DNA of 38,716 nucleotides from Paracoccus sp. (in: a-proteobacteria) (GCF_030538655.1 NZ_JAUNTO010000024.1:1-38716); one strand, 5' to 3'. Positions 1 through 11,275 are shown, numbered from the stretch's first letter. Notes: generated by a model not told the origin, from the sequence alone. A program made the numbers and translations.

Positions 1-411
1 GCCTATTCCGCGCGCAACCGCTCGGGCTGCGTGCGTATTCCGTGGACCGAAAGCCCCAAGGCGAAACGGGTCGAGGCACGCTTTCCCGATCCCGCCGCGA
101 ACCCCTATCTGGCCTTTGCCGCACTGCTGATGGCCGGTATCGACGGCATCAAGAACAAGATCGACCCCGGCCCCGCGTCGGACAAGGATCTGTATGACCT
201 GCCGCCCGAAGAACTGGCCGAAATCCCCACCGTCTGCGGTTCCTTGCGCGAGGCGCTGGAAGAACTGGAAAAGGACATGGACTTCCTGCTGGCGGGCGAC
301 GTGTTCACCCGCGACCAGCTTGAGGGTTACATCGCGCTGAAGTGGGAAGAGGTTTACGCCTATGAACACACCCCGCATCCGGTTGAATACCTGATGTATT
401 ACAGCTGCTAA
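1..411 (+). CDS. glnA: Glutamine synthetase type I, C-terminal part (partial)
   Basis: This is the 3' end of a gene whose start lies before the window; frame 1 is open from base 1 to the TAA at 409-411 (136 codons). The peptide begins [15 protein letters not shown], the substrate-binding segment of class I glutamine synthetase, and continues with the C-terminal block [20 protein letters not shown] and an end resembling [11 protein letters not shown]. The enzyme condenses glutamate and ammonia with ATP in the cytosol and is the main ammonium-assimilation enzyme. The Tyr adenylylation site of the family would lie just after this region and is not clearly present in the NLYDLPPEE-like context (here [10 protein letters not shown], whose Tyr is the likely GlnE target). 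A strong terminator follows, so glnA ends its transcription unit here. Confidence 0.97.
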   Translation, partial: AYSARNRSGCVRIPWTESPKAKRVEARFPDPAANPYLAFAALLMAGIDGIKNKIDPGPASDKDLYDLPPEELAEIPTVCGSLREALEELEKDMDFLLAGDVFTRDQLEGYIALKWEEVYAYEHTPHPVEYLMYYSC

Positions 412-435
412 GGCAGGCAAGACCCAGGACATCTG

Positions 436-464
436 ACAGGCGCCCGCAAAGGGCGCCTGTTTTT
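436..464 (+). terminator. Rho-independent terminator of glnA
   Basis: A perfect 10-bp stem (ACAGGCGCCC at 436-445 and GGGCGCCTGT at 451-460) with a five-base GCAAA loop is followed by a T-run, 25 bases after the glnA stop. Confidence 0.93.
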
Positions 465-730
465 CAGGCGATCAGAGCCTGCCCCAAACCGAAAATAAGG
501 GCAAACAGGCGGCTGCCGTGCAGTCACCCAGAATCGCCTGACGCACAAGGCACCCAGTGCCGCGCCCGATATGGACGGCCCCTATCCATCGCAGGAAATT
601 GCCATTCTGCCGCCGCTGGCACGGCGATACACAAACAAGGCCGTGCAGATACCGCGCGACCTGGCTGTATTTTTTAGAGGTAAGACCATCCGGGGCAGCT
701 TCATCCAGGCGTCTGTGCGCGCCTGCCGCC

Positions 731-758
731 TTGATTATCCCAGCCGATAGTTCGGCAA
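731..758 (-). repeat. Diverged duplicate of the guaB 3' end
   Basis: These 28 bases match 907-934, the last codons and stop of guaB, at 25 positions and in the same orientation. Read on the minus strand they give LPNYRLG-stop against SPNYRLG-stop in GuaB. Two of the three differences are synonymous, which argues for descent from a coding copy. Upstream, similarity to guaB is not visible. Confidence 0.6.
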
Positions 759-839
759 ACTTGAAGATGCCGCACTGCGCGAAGCCTGATCCTTACGGTG
801 GCAGGACACCGCCAGTATCAGTCGGCATTAGCAGATGTC

Positions 840-900
840 GCGTGGGTTAGTGATTTCAGATGCGACGGATCACATCAGCCTAGAACCACGAAACCCACGC
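840..900 (-). repeat. Inverted repeat downstream of guaB
   Basis: GCGTGGGTT at 840-848 is the perfect reverse complement of AACCCACGC at 892-900. It sits just beyond the guaB stop and could fold in the guaB transcript as a 9-bp stem around a 43-base loop. There is no T-run, so its use as a terminator is uncertain. Confidence 0.35.
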
Positions 901-910
901 AAATCATTGA

Positions 911-3416
<2,506 letters not shown>

Positions 3417-3610
3417 GGTCGTCATCCTTTGGGAGTAACATTCAAAACTGAACGATTAGTTAAGATGTGTCAGGGCGTTGCGCCAACGACACGATGCCGC
3501 GGCTGAACCGCACCAAACGCAGCGTCATAAACGGGCGATAATTGATTCGCAGCATTATCGGGTTAGGCTGACGACAATGCAAAAAACGAATCCGTCTGGG
3601 AGGAACGAAA

Positions 3611-4744
3611 ATGAAATCTGCGTTGAGGGGCTTTGCGGCACTTATGCTGTCCGCCGCGCCAGTCATGGCGGGCGGGCTTGAGCGTGCGCCACAGTCCATC
3701 GCCATCCTGTTCGAAGAAGGCAACTATGCCGAACTGGGCTTTGGCCGCGCCAAACCCAGCATATCAGGGCAGGATACAGCACTGTTCGGTGGCAGCAGCT
3801 TTGGCAATGTCAGCGACGCCTACAATTTCTTCTCGCTGGGCTATAAGCATCAGTTTTCGCCCAATCTGTCGGTGGCATTCATCGTCGAACAGCCATTTGG
3901 CGCCGACATCCGGTATCCGGCTGCTTCTATTGCCCTTGGCGGAACAGCCGTAACGGTGGATTCGACCACTTACACCGCACTGCTGCGCTATAAATTCGAC
4001 AACAATTTCGGCGTTCACGGCGGTCTGCGGGGCAGCACGGCAGATGGCAATGTCACGTTGTCTGGCATGGCCTATTCGTCGCTGAACGGCTATAATGTCA
4101 CGCTCGACAGTGATACGGGCTGGGGCTATGCCATCGGGGCAAGCTGGGAAAAGCCTGAAATCGCCGCTCGTGTCTCGCTGACCTATAATTCGCCAGTCTC
4201 ACACGATTTCCGCACGGTAGAAACGATTAACGGCAACCCGATTAACCCTGCGGGTTCGTCCAATACCGAAATCGACACACCGAAATCGTGGAACCTTGAA
4301 TTCCAGACCGGCGTCGCCCCCGACACACTGGTGTTCGGCTCGGTTCGCTGGGTAGAATGGTCGGCCTTCCGTGTTGAGCCGGCGATTTTTGCCAACATCC
4401 CCAGCCCGACGACCGGACAGCCCCTGGGCAGCCTGGTCGAGCTTGAGGATTCGACGACCTACACCTTGGGCGTGGCGCGCAAGTTCACCGAAAACTGGTC
4501 GGGCGCGGCATCGTTCAGCTGGGAAAAGTCGGGCAACGATCTGGTATCTCCGCTGGCGCCGACGAACGGACGTCGTGGCATCACGCTGGCCGGTATCTAC
4601 ACTCAGGATAACTTCAAGGTTACGGCGGGGATCAACTATACCAAGCTGGGCGACTCGACCCCGGCAACGGCTGGCACCGCGCGTGCTGAGATGACCGACA
4701 ATGATTTCGTCGGCGTCGGCATCAAGATCGGCTACAGCTTCTGA
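3611..4744 (+). CDS. OmpP1/FadL-family outer-membrane transport protein
   Basis: This is a 377-residue outer-membrane beta-barrel. Residues 1-20 form a signal peptide (cleavage after APVMA), followed by a short plug-like N-terminus and alternating aromatic/polar strands (SLGYKHQFSPNLSVAFIVEQ, WNLEFQTGV, TLGVARKF). It ends in IKIGYSF with the C-terminal Phe used for barrel insertion. Family members take up long-chain fatty acids or aromatic hydrocarbons; it is somewhat shorter than E. coli FadL, as is common in Rhodobacterales. A GGGAGG ribosome binding site precedes the ATG by seven bases. It stands alone between a divergent transporter gene and its own terminator. The ligand is unknown. Confidence 0.88.
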   Translation: MKSALRGFAALMLSAAPVMAGGLERAPQSIAILFEEGNYAELGFGRAKPSISGQDTALFGGSSFGNVSDAYNFFSLGYKHQFSPNLSVAFIVEQPFGADIRYPAASIALGGTAVTVDSTTYTALLRYKFDNNFGVHGGLRGSTADGNVTLSGMAYSSLNGYNVTLDSDTGWGYAIGASWEKPEIAARVSLTYNSPVSHDFRTVETINGNPINPAGSSNTEIDTPKSWNLEFQTGVAPDTLVFGSVRWVEWSAFRVEPAIFANIPSPTTGQPLGSLVELEDSTTYTLGVARKFTENWSGAASFSWEKSGNDLVSPLAPTNGRRGITLAGIYTQDNFKVTAGINYTKLGDSTPATAGTARAEMTDNDFVGVGIKIGYSF

Positions 4745-4787
4745 ACGAGGTGGGGCGCCGCGAACCCTTCGTTCACTGACAATCCCC

Positions 4788-4814
4788 AAGGCCCCGCATA
4801 ATTGCGGGGCCTTT
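4788..4814 (+). terminator. Rho-independent terminator of the FadL-like gene
   Basis: A 10-bp perfect stem (AAGGCCCCGC at 4788-4797, GCGGGGCCTT at 4804-4813) with a six-base loop and short T-run lies 44 bases after the stop codon. The next 300 bases up to the ATPase gene hold no other recognisable feature. Confidence 0.9.
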
Positions 4815-5114
4815 ATGGTTCCGCACCGTCTGGTTCAAGATTGGCAGGCTTTCACGGGCGATCCGGCTTTATCACGCTCGGTCGCAGACCAACGCAAACT
4901 GCATGTCCCCCCTTTCGCGTGCTTGCCTGATCGCACTGCACGCTTTCCCACAGTCAGGGTTTGACGGCACGGCGGCCCGGTGGTCAGCCGCTGTTTTGCC
5001 CTCAATACGCTGAACCGCCGCCATCTGCATGGCCCGCCCGCGACACCGCCCTGCCCCTTCCCCCCGGTCGCGCGCTGCACTAGATTTCCCGCGCGGCGGC
5101 GAATGGGGCACGGC

Positions 5115-5978
5115 ATGATTTATGGCAGCGGGCAAGACTGGCGGGATGCCCAGAACAAAAGGGTGGCGCTGTTCGGCATGTCGGGCCTTGGCAAGACCTA
5201 TCTGTCGGCCATGCTGCGCGACACCGGCGACTGGTTTCACTACTCGGTCGATTACCGGATCGGCACCCGCTATATGGGCGAACTGATCGCCGACAACTTC
5301 AAGCGCGAGGCAATGAAAGTGCCGTTCCTGCGCGAGCTGCTGTTGTCGGATTCGGTCTATATCGGCAGCAACATCACCTTCGACAATCTGGCGCCGCTGT
5401 CCACCTATCTGGGCAAGCCCGGCAGCCCGACGCGCGGCGGCCTGCCGTTCGACGAATACTGCCTGCGCCAGCGGCAGCATCGCACGGCGGAAATCGCCAG
5501 TCTGCTGGACACCGGCCATTTCATCAGCCGCGCGCAGGACATTTACCGCATCCCGCATTTCGTCTGCGACACCGGCGGGTCGATCTGCGAAGTGGTGGAT
5601 CCCGACAATCCCGACGATCCGGTTCTGTCGGTGCTGGAATCGGAACTGCTGCTGGTCTGGATCAAAGGATCAGACGCGCATACCGCCGAATTGGTGCGCC
5701 GTTTCGACCGCGCGCCCAAGCCGATGTATTACCAGCCCGAGTTTCTGGAAAAGGCCTGGGTCGCCTATCGGGTTGAAAATGGCCTGACCGAAGACCAGGT
5801 TAACCCCGATGATTTCATCCGCTGGACCTATTGGCGCGCTTTGGCGCATCGTCAGCCGCGCTATGCCGCCATGGCCCGCCGCGGCGTCACCGTGCTGGCC
5901 GAGGAGGTCGCCGAAACGCGCAATCTGGCCGATTTCATTGACCTGATCGCCCGCGCCATCGACCGCAAGAAAGACTGA
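5115..5978 (+). CDS. P-loop ATPase of the Rhodobacteraceae 'ATPase' family
   Basis: This 287-residue cytosolic protein has a Walker A motif GMSGLGKT at residues 21-28. Highly characteristic segments follow: [50 protein letters not shown] and [14 protein letters not shown]. It matches a conserved family in this order whose biochemical role is not established; nucleotide-dependent kinase-like activity is plausible. The frame is open 45 codons further upstream, but that part is arginine/proline-rich and lacks family character. ATG at 5115 (MIYGSGQDW) or 5103 fits the family N-terminus best, and neither has a strong ribosome binding site. It ends four bases before metA, so the two are probably co-transcribed. 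Confidence 0.82.
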   Translation: MIYGSGQDWRDAQNKRVALFGMSGLGKTYLSAMLRDTGDWFHYSVDYRIGTRYMGELIADNFKREAMKVPFLRELLLSDSVYIGSNITFDNLAPLSTYLGKPGSPTRGGLPFDEYCLRQRQHRTAEIASLLDTGHFISRAQDIYRIPHFVCDTGGSICEVVDPDNPDDPVLSVLESELLLVWIKGSDAHTAELVRRFDRAPKPMYYQPEFLEKAWVAYRVENGLTEDQVNPDDFIRWTYWRALAHRQPRYAAMARRGVTVLAEEVAETRNLADFIDLIARAIDRKKD

Positions 5979-5982
5979 TCCG

Positions 5983-6915
5983 ATGCCTATTACGCTGCCT
6001 TCTGACCTGCCGGCCTTTGACATTCTGTCGCGTGAGGGCGTGATGGTGATGACGCCGGGGCGCGCGGCCACGCAGGACATCCGCCCGATCCGCATCGGCC
6101 TGCTGAATCTGATGCCGAAAAAGATCCAGACGGAAAACCAGTTTGCCCGGCTGGTGGGGGCGACGCCCTTGCAGATCGACTTTCAGTTGATCCGCATGTC
6201 CGATCACGAAAGCCGCAACACTGCCGCCGACCACATGGCCAGCTTTTACCGCACCTTCCGCGAGGTCGAGACCTCGGGCGAAAAGTTCGACGGGCTTATC
6301 ATTACCGGCGCGCCGGTCGAAAAGCTGCCCTTCGAACAGGTCACATATTGGGACGAGCTGACCCGCGTTTTCGACTGGACGCAAAGCCATGTGCATTCGA
6401 CCATGGGTGTCTGCTGGGGCGGCATGGCGATGGCATGGCATTTTCACGGCCTGCCCAAGCATCCGCTGCCGCACAAGGCGTTCGGCTGTTTTCGGCATCA
6501 CAACCTGGCCTCGGCCAGCCCCTATCTGCGCGGTTTTTCCGATGATGTGCTGGTGCCGGTCAGCCGCTGGACCGAGGTGCGCCAGCCCGATGTCGATGCG
6601 GCACCGGGCCTGACCACCCTGCTGGGCAGCGAAGAAACCGGCCCCTGTCTGGTGCAGGATACGGACCACCGGGCACTGTATGTGTTCAATCATCTGGAAT
6701 ATGATTCCACCACGCTGAAAGAGGAATACGACCGCGATGTGGCGGTGGGCAAACCGATCAACGTGCCGCTGAATTATTACCCTGACGACGATCCGTCGCA
6801 GATACCCTCGAACCGCTGGCGCAGCCATGCGCATCTGCTTTACGGCAACTGGATCAACGAAATTTATCAGACCACATGGTTCGACATGAACCGGATCGGG
6901 GAACCGCAGCCATGA
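5983..6915 (+). CDS. metA: Homoserine O-acetyltransferase (MetA family)
   Basis: This 310-residue enzyme acylates the homoserine hydroxyl in the first dedicated step of methionine synthesis. Family hallmarks include the [19 protein letters not shown] segment, nucleophile Cys144 in GVCWGG, and the His237/Glu239 pair in FNHLEYDS. In MetA enzymes one position after TGAP separates acyl donors: Gly in the E. coli succinyltransferase, Glu in the Bacillus cereus acetyltransferase. Here the motif is [11 protein letters not shown] with Glu113, so acetyl-CoA is the predicted donor despite the usual 'succinyltransferase' label. The stop overlaps the ppk2 start (ATGA), which indicates translational coupling. 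No SAM or SAH riboswitch is recognisable upstream. Confidence 0.95.
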   Translation: MPITLPSDLPAFDILSREGVMVMTPGRAATQDIRPIRIGLLNLMPKKIQTENQFARLVGATPLQIDFQLIRMSDHESRNTAADHMASFYRTFREVETSGEKFDGLIITGAPVEKLPFEQVTYWDELTRVFDWTQSHVHSTMGVCWGGMAMAWHFHGLPKHPLPHKAFGCFRHHNLASASPYLRGFSDDVLVPVSRWTEVRQPDVDAAPGLTTLLGSEETGPCLVQDTDHRALYVFNHLEYDSTTLKEEYDRDVAVGKPINVPLNYYPDDDPSQIPSNRWRSHAHLLYGNWINEIYQTTWFDMNRIGEPQP

Positions 6916-7790
6916 TCGAACAGACCATCCCTTATGTCGGCGACATCACGGCCTTTCTGGAAAAAGCGGCGCCCAAGGACATCCGCAAGGCCATCGAAAG
7001 CGCGGGCAAGCACGACATTCTGGACCCCGGCTATCCCTACGATCAAGAGATGGACAAGGATAACTACAAACGGCGCATGGACCAGTTGCAGTTGCAACTG
7101 GTGCGGATGCTGTTTGACATCAACCACACGGGCAAGCGGCTGGTCGTGGTGTTCGAGGGGCGCGACGCCGCCGGTAAAGGCGGCACGATCGAGGTGATGC
7201 GCGGCAATCTGAACCCGCGCAGCGCCTATATTGTCGCCCTGCCCAAACCGACCGAGCGCGAGGCAGGCCAGTGGTATTTTCAGCGCTACGTCGATTGGCT
7301 GCCCGCTGCGGGGGAAATGGCGCTGTTTGACCGCAGTTGGTATAATCGCGGCGTTGTGGAGCGGGTGTTCGGTTTTTCCAACGTGCAGCAGCGTGACGCT
7401 TTTTTCCGGCAGTTGCCCGCCTTTGAGCAATCACTGGTCGATGATGGCATCGTGCTGGTCAAGTTGTGGCTGAACGTGGGCCGCGCCGAACAATTGCGCC
7501 GCTTTCTGGATCGCGAAAACGACCCGTTGAAACAGTGGAAGCTGTCAGGCATCGACGTAAACGGGCTGGGGCTGTGGGATGACTACACGGCCGCGATTCA
7601 GGATACACTGTCGCGCAGCCATTCGCCGCTGGCACCCTGGAGCGTGATCCGCTCTGACGACAAACGCCGCGCCCGGATCGCCGCCATCCAGACGGTGCTG
7701 CACGCGGTCGATTTCGCCGGCAAAGACGAACAGATCATCGGCATCCCCGACCCCGCGATCTGTGGCGGGCCAGAGATCATTGGCGCATGA
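6912..7790 (+). CDS. ppk2: Polyphosphate kinase 2 (PPK2)
   Basis: This 292-residue enzyme transfers phosphate between polyphosphate and nucleotides, in this family usually favouring phosphorylation of GDP or ADP. Walker A is [11 protein letters not shown] (residues 81-91), Walker B is in [11 protein letters not shown] (Asp140), and the lid motif follows. The family signature [16 protein letters not shown] is also present. Single-domain length fits class I PPK2. The frame opens 12 codons earlier inside metA, but the ATG at 6912 gives the family-like N-terminus and an ATGA overlap with the metA stop. Its own stop overlaps the next gene in the same way. The operon link to methionine synthesis is unexplained. 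Confidence 0.93.
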   Translation: MIEQTIPYVGDITAFLEKAAPKDIRKAIESAGKHDILDPGYPYDQEMDKDNYKRRMDQLQLQLVRMLFDINHTGKRLVVVFEGRDAAGKGGTIEVMRGNLNPRSAYIVALPKPTEREAGQWYFQRYVDWLPAAGEMALFDRSWYNRGVVERVFGFSNVQQRDAFFRQLPAFEQSLVDDGIVLVKLWLNVGRAEQLRRFLDRENDPLKQWKLSGIDVNGLGLWDDYTAAIQDTLSRSHSPLAPWSVIRSDDKRRARIAAIQTVLHAVDFAGKDEQIIGIPDPAICGGPEIIGA

Positions 7791-8641
7791 TCTGCGCGGC
7801 GATTTTATGGGTGGCCCTGGCTTTGCCCCTGGCCGCGCAGGATCTGCCCGACTGGCAGCACACCAGCATCAATGATTTCGCGGGCGTGCTGACGAACGAG
7901 GATACGCAGATTCTGGATCAGGCGCTGATCGCGCTGCATGACGACACCGGCGTTCAGGGCACCGTCGTCACGCTGACCGACCGCGCCCGTTACGGCGGCA
8001 CTGACGGGCTGGAGCCGTTCGCGACCCGGCTGTTCAATCACTGGGGCGTCGGCGATGCAGACCGCAATGACGGCTTTATGGTGCTGGTTCTGACAGGCGA
8101 CCGAGAGGTGCGGATCGAACTGGGCGCGGGCTATCCGGCAGCGGCAAATCGCGTGGCCGGGCAGATCATCGACAACACCATCCTGCCCGATTTCCGCGCC
8201 GGAAACATGTCGCGCGGCCTGCGCGAAGGCACGCTGGACGTGATCCAGCAGATCGCGCGGCCCCATGCGGCGGGCGAGGAACCGGCATCGTCGCGCAACG
8301 GGCTGAACTGGCTGATCCTGGCAGGGGTGTTTGCGTTCTTTGGCTTTGTCATTGTGCAGATCGGGCGCGGGCTGATCGGCAATCTGCTGCGTGCCCGGCA
8401 GCCCTGCCCGCAATGCGGCGGGGCTGGATTGATACAGGAAAGCGAAACGGTGGGCGACAGCCTGCCCGGCGGGGCACCGACGACTCGGCGGGTCATCTGG
8501 CGGCGCTGCACCCGCTGCGGCTGGACCGGCCCGCGAGAGACGCGTAGCGCGCCGGTATCGTCGCCCAGCCCACGGCGCAACCGCGGCGGCGGCTTTGGCG
8601 GCGGGCGATCATCGGGCGGCGGCGCTTCGGGGCGCTGGTAA
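7787..8641 (+). CDS. TPM-domain membrane protein (YgcG-like)
   Basis: This is a 284-residue secreted or membrane protein. A signal peptide (about residues 1-17, ending LPLAAQ) is followed by a TPM_phosphatase-type domain at about 24-158 ([11 protein letters not shown], the [19 protein letters not shown] segment, and [13 protein letters not shown]). One membrane helix spans about 174-191. A zinc-ribbon-like region has CPQC (207-210) and CTRC (241-244). The C-terminal tail is rich in glycine and arginine, as in YgcG relatives. The TPM domain should face the periplasm and the ribbon the cytoplasm. Function in bacteria is poorly defined; roles in photosystem or membrane-protein repair are known for plant relatives. 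The ATG overlaps the ppk2 stop. Confidence 0.88.
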   Translation: MICAAILWVALALPLAAQDLPDWQHTSINDFAGVLTNEDTQILDQALIALHDDTGVQGTVVTLTDRARYGGTDGLEPFATRLFNHWGVGDADRNDGFMVLVLTGDREVRIELGAGYPAAANRVAGQIIDNTILPDFRAGNMSRGLREGTLDVIQQIARPHAAGEEPASSRNGLNWLILAGVFAFFGFVIVQIGRGLIGNLLRARQPCPQCGGAGLIQESETVGDSLPGGAPTTRRVIWRRCTRCGWTGPRETRSAPVSSPSPRRNRGGGFGGGRSSGGGASGRW

Positions 8642-8659
8642 TTTTCAAGGGAGAGAGAC

Positions 8660-9403
8660 ATGGAACTGAGCAAGACACGCGCCATCATCACCGGCGGCGC
8701 ATCCGGGCTGGGCGCGGCAACGGCGGAATATTTCCGCAAGATGGGCGCGCAGGTCATGGTGCTGGACCGCGACGCCAAGGGCGCGGTCTTTGCCGACAGC
8801 ATCGGCGCGGGCTTTGCCGAAACCGATGTTACCGACGAAGCCAGCGTGCAGGCCGCGATCAAGGCCGCGACCGAGCAGATGGGCGGCATCAACGCTTGCG
8901 TGAACTGCGCGGGCATCGTGATTGGCGAAAAGACCGTGGGCCGCGACGGCGCCCACAAGCTGGACAGCTTTCGCCGCGTGATCGAGGTGAACCTGATCGG
9001 CACCTTTAACGTGCTGCGCCTGGCGGCCGAGGCAATGTCGGCAAACGATGGTCCCGAACGCGGCGTCATCGTGAACACCGCCAGCATCGCCGCTTTTGAC
9101 GGTCAGGCGGGCCAGGCCGCCTATGCCGCGTCCAAGGCCGCCATCGCCGGGATGAGCCTGCCAGTCGCCCGCGATCTGTCGCGCAATGGCATTCGCATCT
9201 GCGCCATCGCGCCGGGCACCTTTGGCACGCCGATGCTGCGCAGTCTGCCACAGGACGTGCAGGATTCGCTGGCCGCCGAAGTGACATTTCCCAAACGTCT
9301 GGGCGAGCCGGAAGAATTCGCCCGGCTGGCAGCCTTTATCGTGGAATCCGGTTACATGAACGGCGAAACCGTGCGGCTGGACGGCGCGCTGCGGATGCGC
9401 TGA
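8660..9403 (+). CDS. SDR-family 3-hydroxyacyl-CoA dehydrogenase (HSD17B10-like)
   Basis: This 247-residue short-chain dehydrogenase has the cofactor motif TGGASGLG (11-18), Asp36 at the end of strand 2 (MVLDRD, favouring NAD+), NCAGI at 82-86, and the catalytic Ser142, Tyr155 and Lys159 (YAASK). The overall pattern, including RNGIRICAIAPGTFGTPML and FPKRLGEPEEFA, matches type II 3-hydroxyacyl-CoA dehydrogenases such as human HSD17B10. Those oxidise 2-methyl-3-hydroxybutyryl-CoA in isoleucine breakdown and short-chain hydroxyacyl-CoAs. An AAGGGAGAG ribosome binding site supports the start. It lies 18 bases after the TPM gene and may be the end of that operon. Confidence 0.88.
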   Translation: MELSKTRAIITGGASGLGAATAEYFRKMGAQVMVLDRDAKGAVFADSIGAGFAETDVTDEASVQAAIKAATEQMGGINACVNCAGIVIGEKTVGRDGAHKLDSFRRVIEVNLIGTFNVLRLAAEAMSANDGPERGVIVNTASIAAFDGQAGQAAYAASKAAIAGMSLPVARDLSRNGIRICAIAPGTFGTPMLRSLPQDVQDSLAAEVTFPKRLGEPEEFARLAAFIVESGYMNGETVRLDGALRMR

Positions 9404-9486
9404 CAGGTCGGCGGATGCCGTGTATCACCCTTGCGCGGCACCCGGCCCACCATTAGCGTCAGGTTCAAAGAATACACGGAGGTTCC

Positions 9487-10533
9487 ATGAAACTGCGCCA
9501 TCTTTGCCTGACATCCGCCTTTGCCGCGCTGACCGCGCCCGCCTTTGCCGCTGATCCCGAACTGACGGTCTTTGACTGGGCCGGGTTCGAAGAACCGGAA
9601 ATCTATCAGGGCTATATCGACAAGCACGGCACCGGCCCGACCTTCGCCTTTTACGGCAATGACGACGAGGCGTTTCAGAAACTGGCCTCGGGCTTTCGTG
9701 CCGATGTGGCGCATCCGTGCAGCCAGATGGTGTCGAAATATCGCGACGCCGGCCTGATCGAGCCGTGGGACGTGTCGCGCATCCCCGAGTTCGAAAATAT
9801 CGACCCGCGCTTTCTGGAATCAGAGGTTATCAGGGATGATGAAGGCGTGTGGTATATCCCCGGCGACTGGGGCGTGACCGCCATTGCCTATTCGAACGAA
9901 AAAGTCCCGGCAGAAGATGTCTCTTCGCTTCAGGTGTTCGTGAACCCGGCCTATCAGGGCCGCACCTCGCTGCCCGATTCGTCGGATGATGTCTGGGCAC
10001 TGGCCTATCTGGCCACCGGCACCACCGATTGGGACGATGTGACCGACGAGGAATTCACCAAGGCCGCCGACTGGCTGCGTCAGGCCCACCAGAATGTCGC
10101 CGCCTATTGGACCGATCCGGCGCAGATGACGCAGATCATGGCATCGGGCGCGGCGGATGTGGCGTGGTCGTGGAATGACGGCGTGGTTTATCTGCGCGAC
10201 GATAACTATGACGTGGGTTTCCAGCGCGAGGCGACCGAGGGCAGTTCGACCTTTTATTGCGGCTGGGTGAACCTGAAAAACGCGCCGGGCAGCGAGGATA
10301 AGGCATATGATTTCATCAACGCCTGGATCGCGCCCGAGGCCGCGCGCGGCCTATATGACAAGATCGGCTACGGTTCCACCAACAATCGCGGCATGGAAAC
10401 GCTGACAGCCGAGGAACTGGAACACGCGGGCCTGTCCCCCATCGACGCGCCGATTCTGGCGCAGACCCCGAACGACCCGGCACAACGTCAGCGGCAACTG
10501 GCCGAATTCGAACGGATCAAGGCAGGGTTCTGA
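9487..10533 (+). CDS. Polyamine-type ABC transporter substrate-binding protein (PotD/PotF-like)
   Basis: This 348-residue periplasmic protein has a clear signal peptide (residues 1-21, ending TAPAFA). The mature start LTVFDWAGFEEPEIYQGY, the GDWGVTAIAYSNEKV segment and AYDFINAWIAPEAARGLYDKIGYGSTN are typical of spermidine/putrescine-binding proteins of bacterial ABC importers. A GGAGG precedes the ATG by five bases. No permease or ATPase gene is adjacent, so it either works with a transporter encoded elsewhere or uses a different ligand. A strong hairpin directly follows the stop codon. Confidence 0.9.
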   Translation: MKLRHLCLTSAFAALTAPAFAADPELTVFDWAGFEEPEIYQGYIDKHGTGPTFAFYGNDDEAFQKLASGFRADVAHPCSQMVSKYRDAGLIEPWDVSRIPEFENIDPRFLESEVIRDDEGVWYIPGDWGVTAIAYSNEKVPAEDVSSLQVFVNPAYQGRTSLPDSSDDVWALAYLATGTTDWDDVTDEEFTKAADWLRQAHQNVAAYWTDPAQMTQIMASGAADVAWSWNDGVVYLRDDNYDVGFQREATEGSSTFYCGWVNLKNAPGSEDKAYDFINAWIAPEAARGLYDKIGYGSTNNRGMETLTAEELEHAGLSPIDAPILAQTPNDPAQRQRQLAEFERIKAGF

Positions 10534-10536
10534 CAT

Positions 10537-10568
10537 GATAAAGGGCGCCCCCAAAGGCGCCCTTTATC
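10537..10568. terminator. Bidirectional terminator hairpin
   Basis: A perfect 13-bp stem (GATAAAGGGCGCC at 10537-10549 and GGCGCCCTTTATC at 10556-10568) with a six-base loop lies between two convergent genes, the binding protein and the PepSY gene. The stem's terminal AAA/TTT pairs serve as weak T-runs in both directions. Confidence 0.85.
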
Positions 10569-10583
10569 GTCTGGTCGGGACGC

Positions 10584-10847
10584 TTAGCGGCTTTCGCCCG
10601 TCACCGGGTCCAGCCGCAGTTCCACCCTGGCCCCAGCCGTGGTGCGGTATTCGATTTCCCAATAGCCGTTATCGTCCCAGTCAACTTCTTTAATATAAGC
10701 CAGTTCGGCACCGGCCTGATTTTCGACCGCGGCCACCACCTCGGACAGCTTCATCGAGCCGACAGGCGGGGCCGTATCGGCCAAAGCGATACCGGCGAAC
10801 AGGGTTGCCGGAACGGCGGCTGCGGCAAAGATTTTCACAAGAGACAT
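10584..10847 (-). CDS. Small secreted PepSY-domain protein
   Basis: This 87-residue exported protein has a signal peptide (1-23, ending GIALA) followed by a single PepSY-type domain: KLSEVVAAVENQAG, AYIKEVDWDDNGYWEIEYRT, then ELRLDPVTGES. PepSY domains commonly inhibit proteases or bind at the cell envelope; no partner is visible here. The GAAAGGA seven bases before ATG supports the start. It converges on the binding-protein gene and is divergent from ssrA. Confidence 0.85.
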   Translation of the reverse strand: MSLVKIFAAAAVPATLFAGIALADTAPPVGSMKLSEVVAAVENQAGAELAYIKEVDWDDNGYWEIEYRTTAGARVELRLDPVTGESR

Positions 10848-10918
10848 TGTTCATCCTTTCAATCCAAAGACCCGCCGTTAACGTATCACTTCGCAAAATG
10901 TTCCATCCGACCCACCTC

Positions 10919-10947
10919 TTGCGCGAAACCCTGCCGCGCCCTATGTT
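10919..10947 (+). promoter_or_regulatory. Predicted sigma-70 promoter of ssrA
   Basis: TTGCGC (10919-10924) and TATGTT (10942-10947) are separated by exactly 17 bases. The predicted start, six to seven bases downstream, falls at the first base of the 7-bp hairpin that opens the tmRNA acceptor segment, so promoter and RNA agree. Confidence 0.65.
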
Positions 10948-10953
10948 GAACCT

Positions 10954-11275
10954 GTCCGGGGCAACCCGGACTATGGACATAAACGCGCAGGTAATAAGCG
11001 GATCGGACCCGGGGGCGGTACCCGGCGGCTCCACCAGATCACCCTCGTTGGGGGAACATGGGGCCGAAACAGGATCGACGAACGTCTAAAGCTGTTTGCT
11101 TTGTCTCGGTGAGCTACCACCGTTATCGGTGCAAAATGTACAGTTGCCAACGACAACCGTGCTCCGGTCGCTCTGGCTGCGTAAGCAGCTCGAAAGACCG
11201 AAACTTAAGTCCTTACGCCTAGCAGCCTAAGGCGGGGTCCGCAGGAACCTGGCAACAGAATCCTGCACTTTCTTC
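10954..11275 (+). ncRNA. ssrA: Transfer-messenger RNA, two-piece permuted form
   Basis: tmRNA rescues stalled ribosomes and adds a degradation tag. In alphaproteobacteria the gene is circularly permuted, and this one fits. The first segment (10954-11036) starts with a GTCCGGG/CCCGGAC hairpin with GCAA loop, then a T-arm-like stem (11009-11025), the 3' acceptor strand CGGCTCC (11026-11032) and an encoded ACCA. After a 23-base spacer, the second segment begins with GGGGCCG (11060-11066), which pairs with that acceptor strand with one G-U, followed by GAAACAGGATCGACG, and encodes the tag at 11146-11184. The mature 3' end of the coding piece is not certain; a GCAGGA/TCCTGC stem near 11240-11266 followed by a T-rich stretch suggests an end near 11275. 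The loop within the T-arm stem (GGCGGTA) departs from the usual TTCRANY. Confidence 0.93.
11146..11184 (+). CDS. tmRNA proteolysis-tag reading frame
   Basis: Starting at resume codon GCC, the frame encodes ANDNRAPVALAA and ends in TAA. The C-terminal ALAA is the ClpX/ClpA recognition end, and the ANDN start is the part that alpha-type SspB recognises. This tag form is characteristic of Rhodobacterales. Confidence 0.93.
   Translation, partial: ANDNRAPVALAA

Larger units (their letters stand above)
465..910. other. Gene-free stretch with decayed sequence
   Basis: About 450 bases lie between the glnA terminator and the convergent end of guaB. No convincing gene is present. A 59-codon plus-strand frame (571-750, beginning MDGPYPSQEI) has no ribosome binding site and resembles nothing I know. 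On the minus strand, bases 735-830 are open without a start codon and end in PNYRLG-stop, the same six residues and stop that end GuaB. The simplest reading is degraded gene remnants. Confidence 0.5.

Noticed and set aside
4815-5114. N-terminal extension of the ATPase frame to 4980
   Set aside because: The extra residues are Arg/Pro/Cys-rich without family character and no ribosome binding site precedes them.
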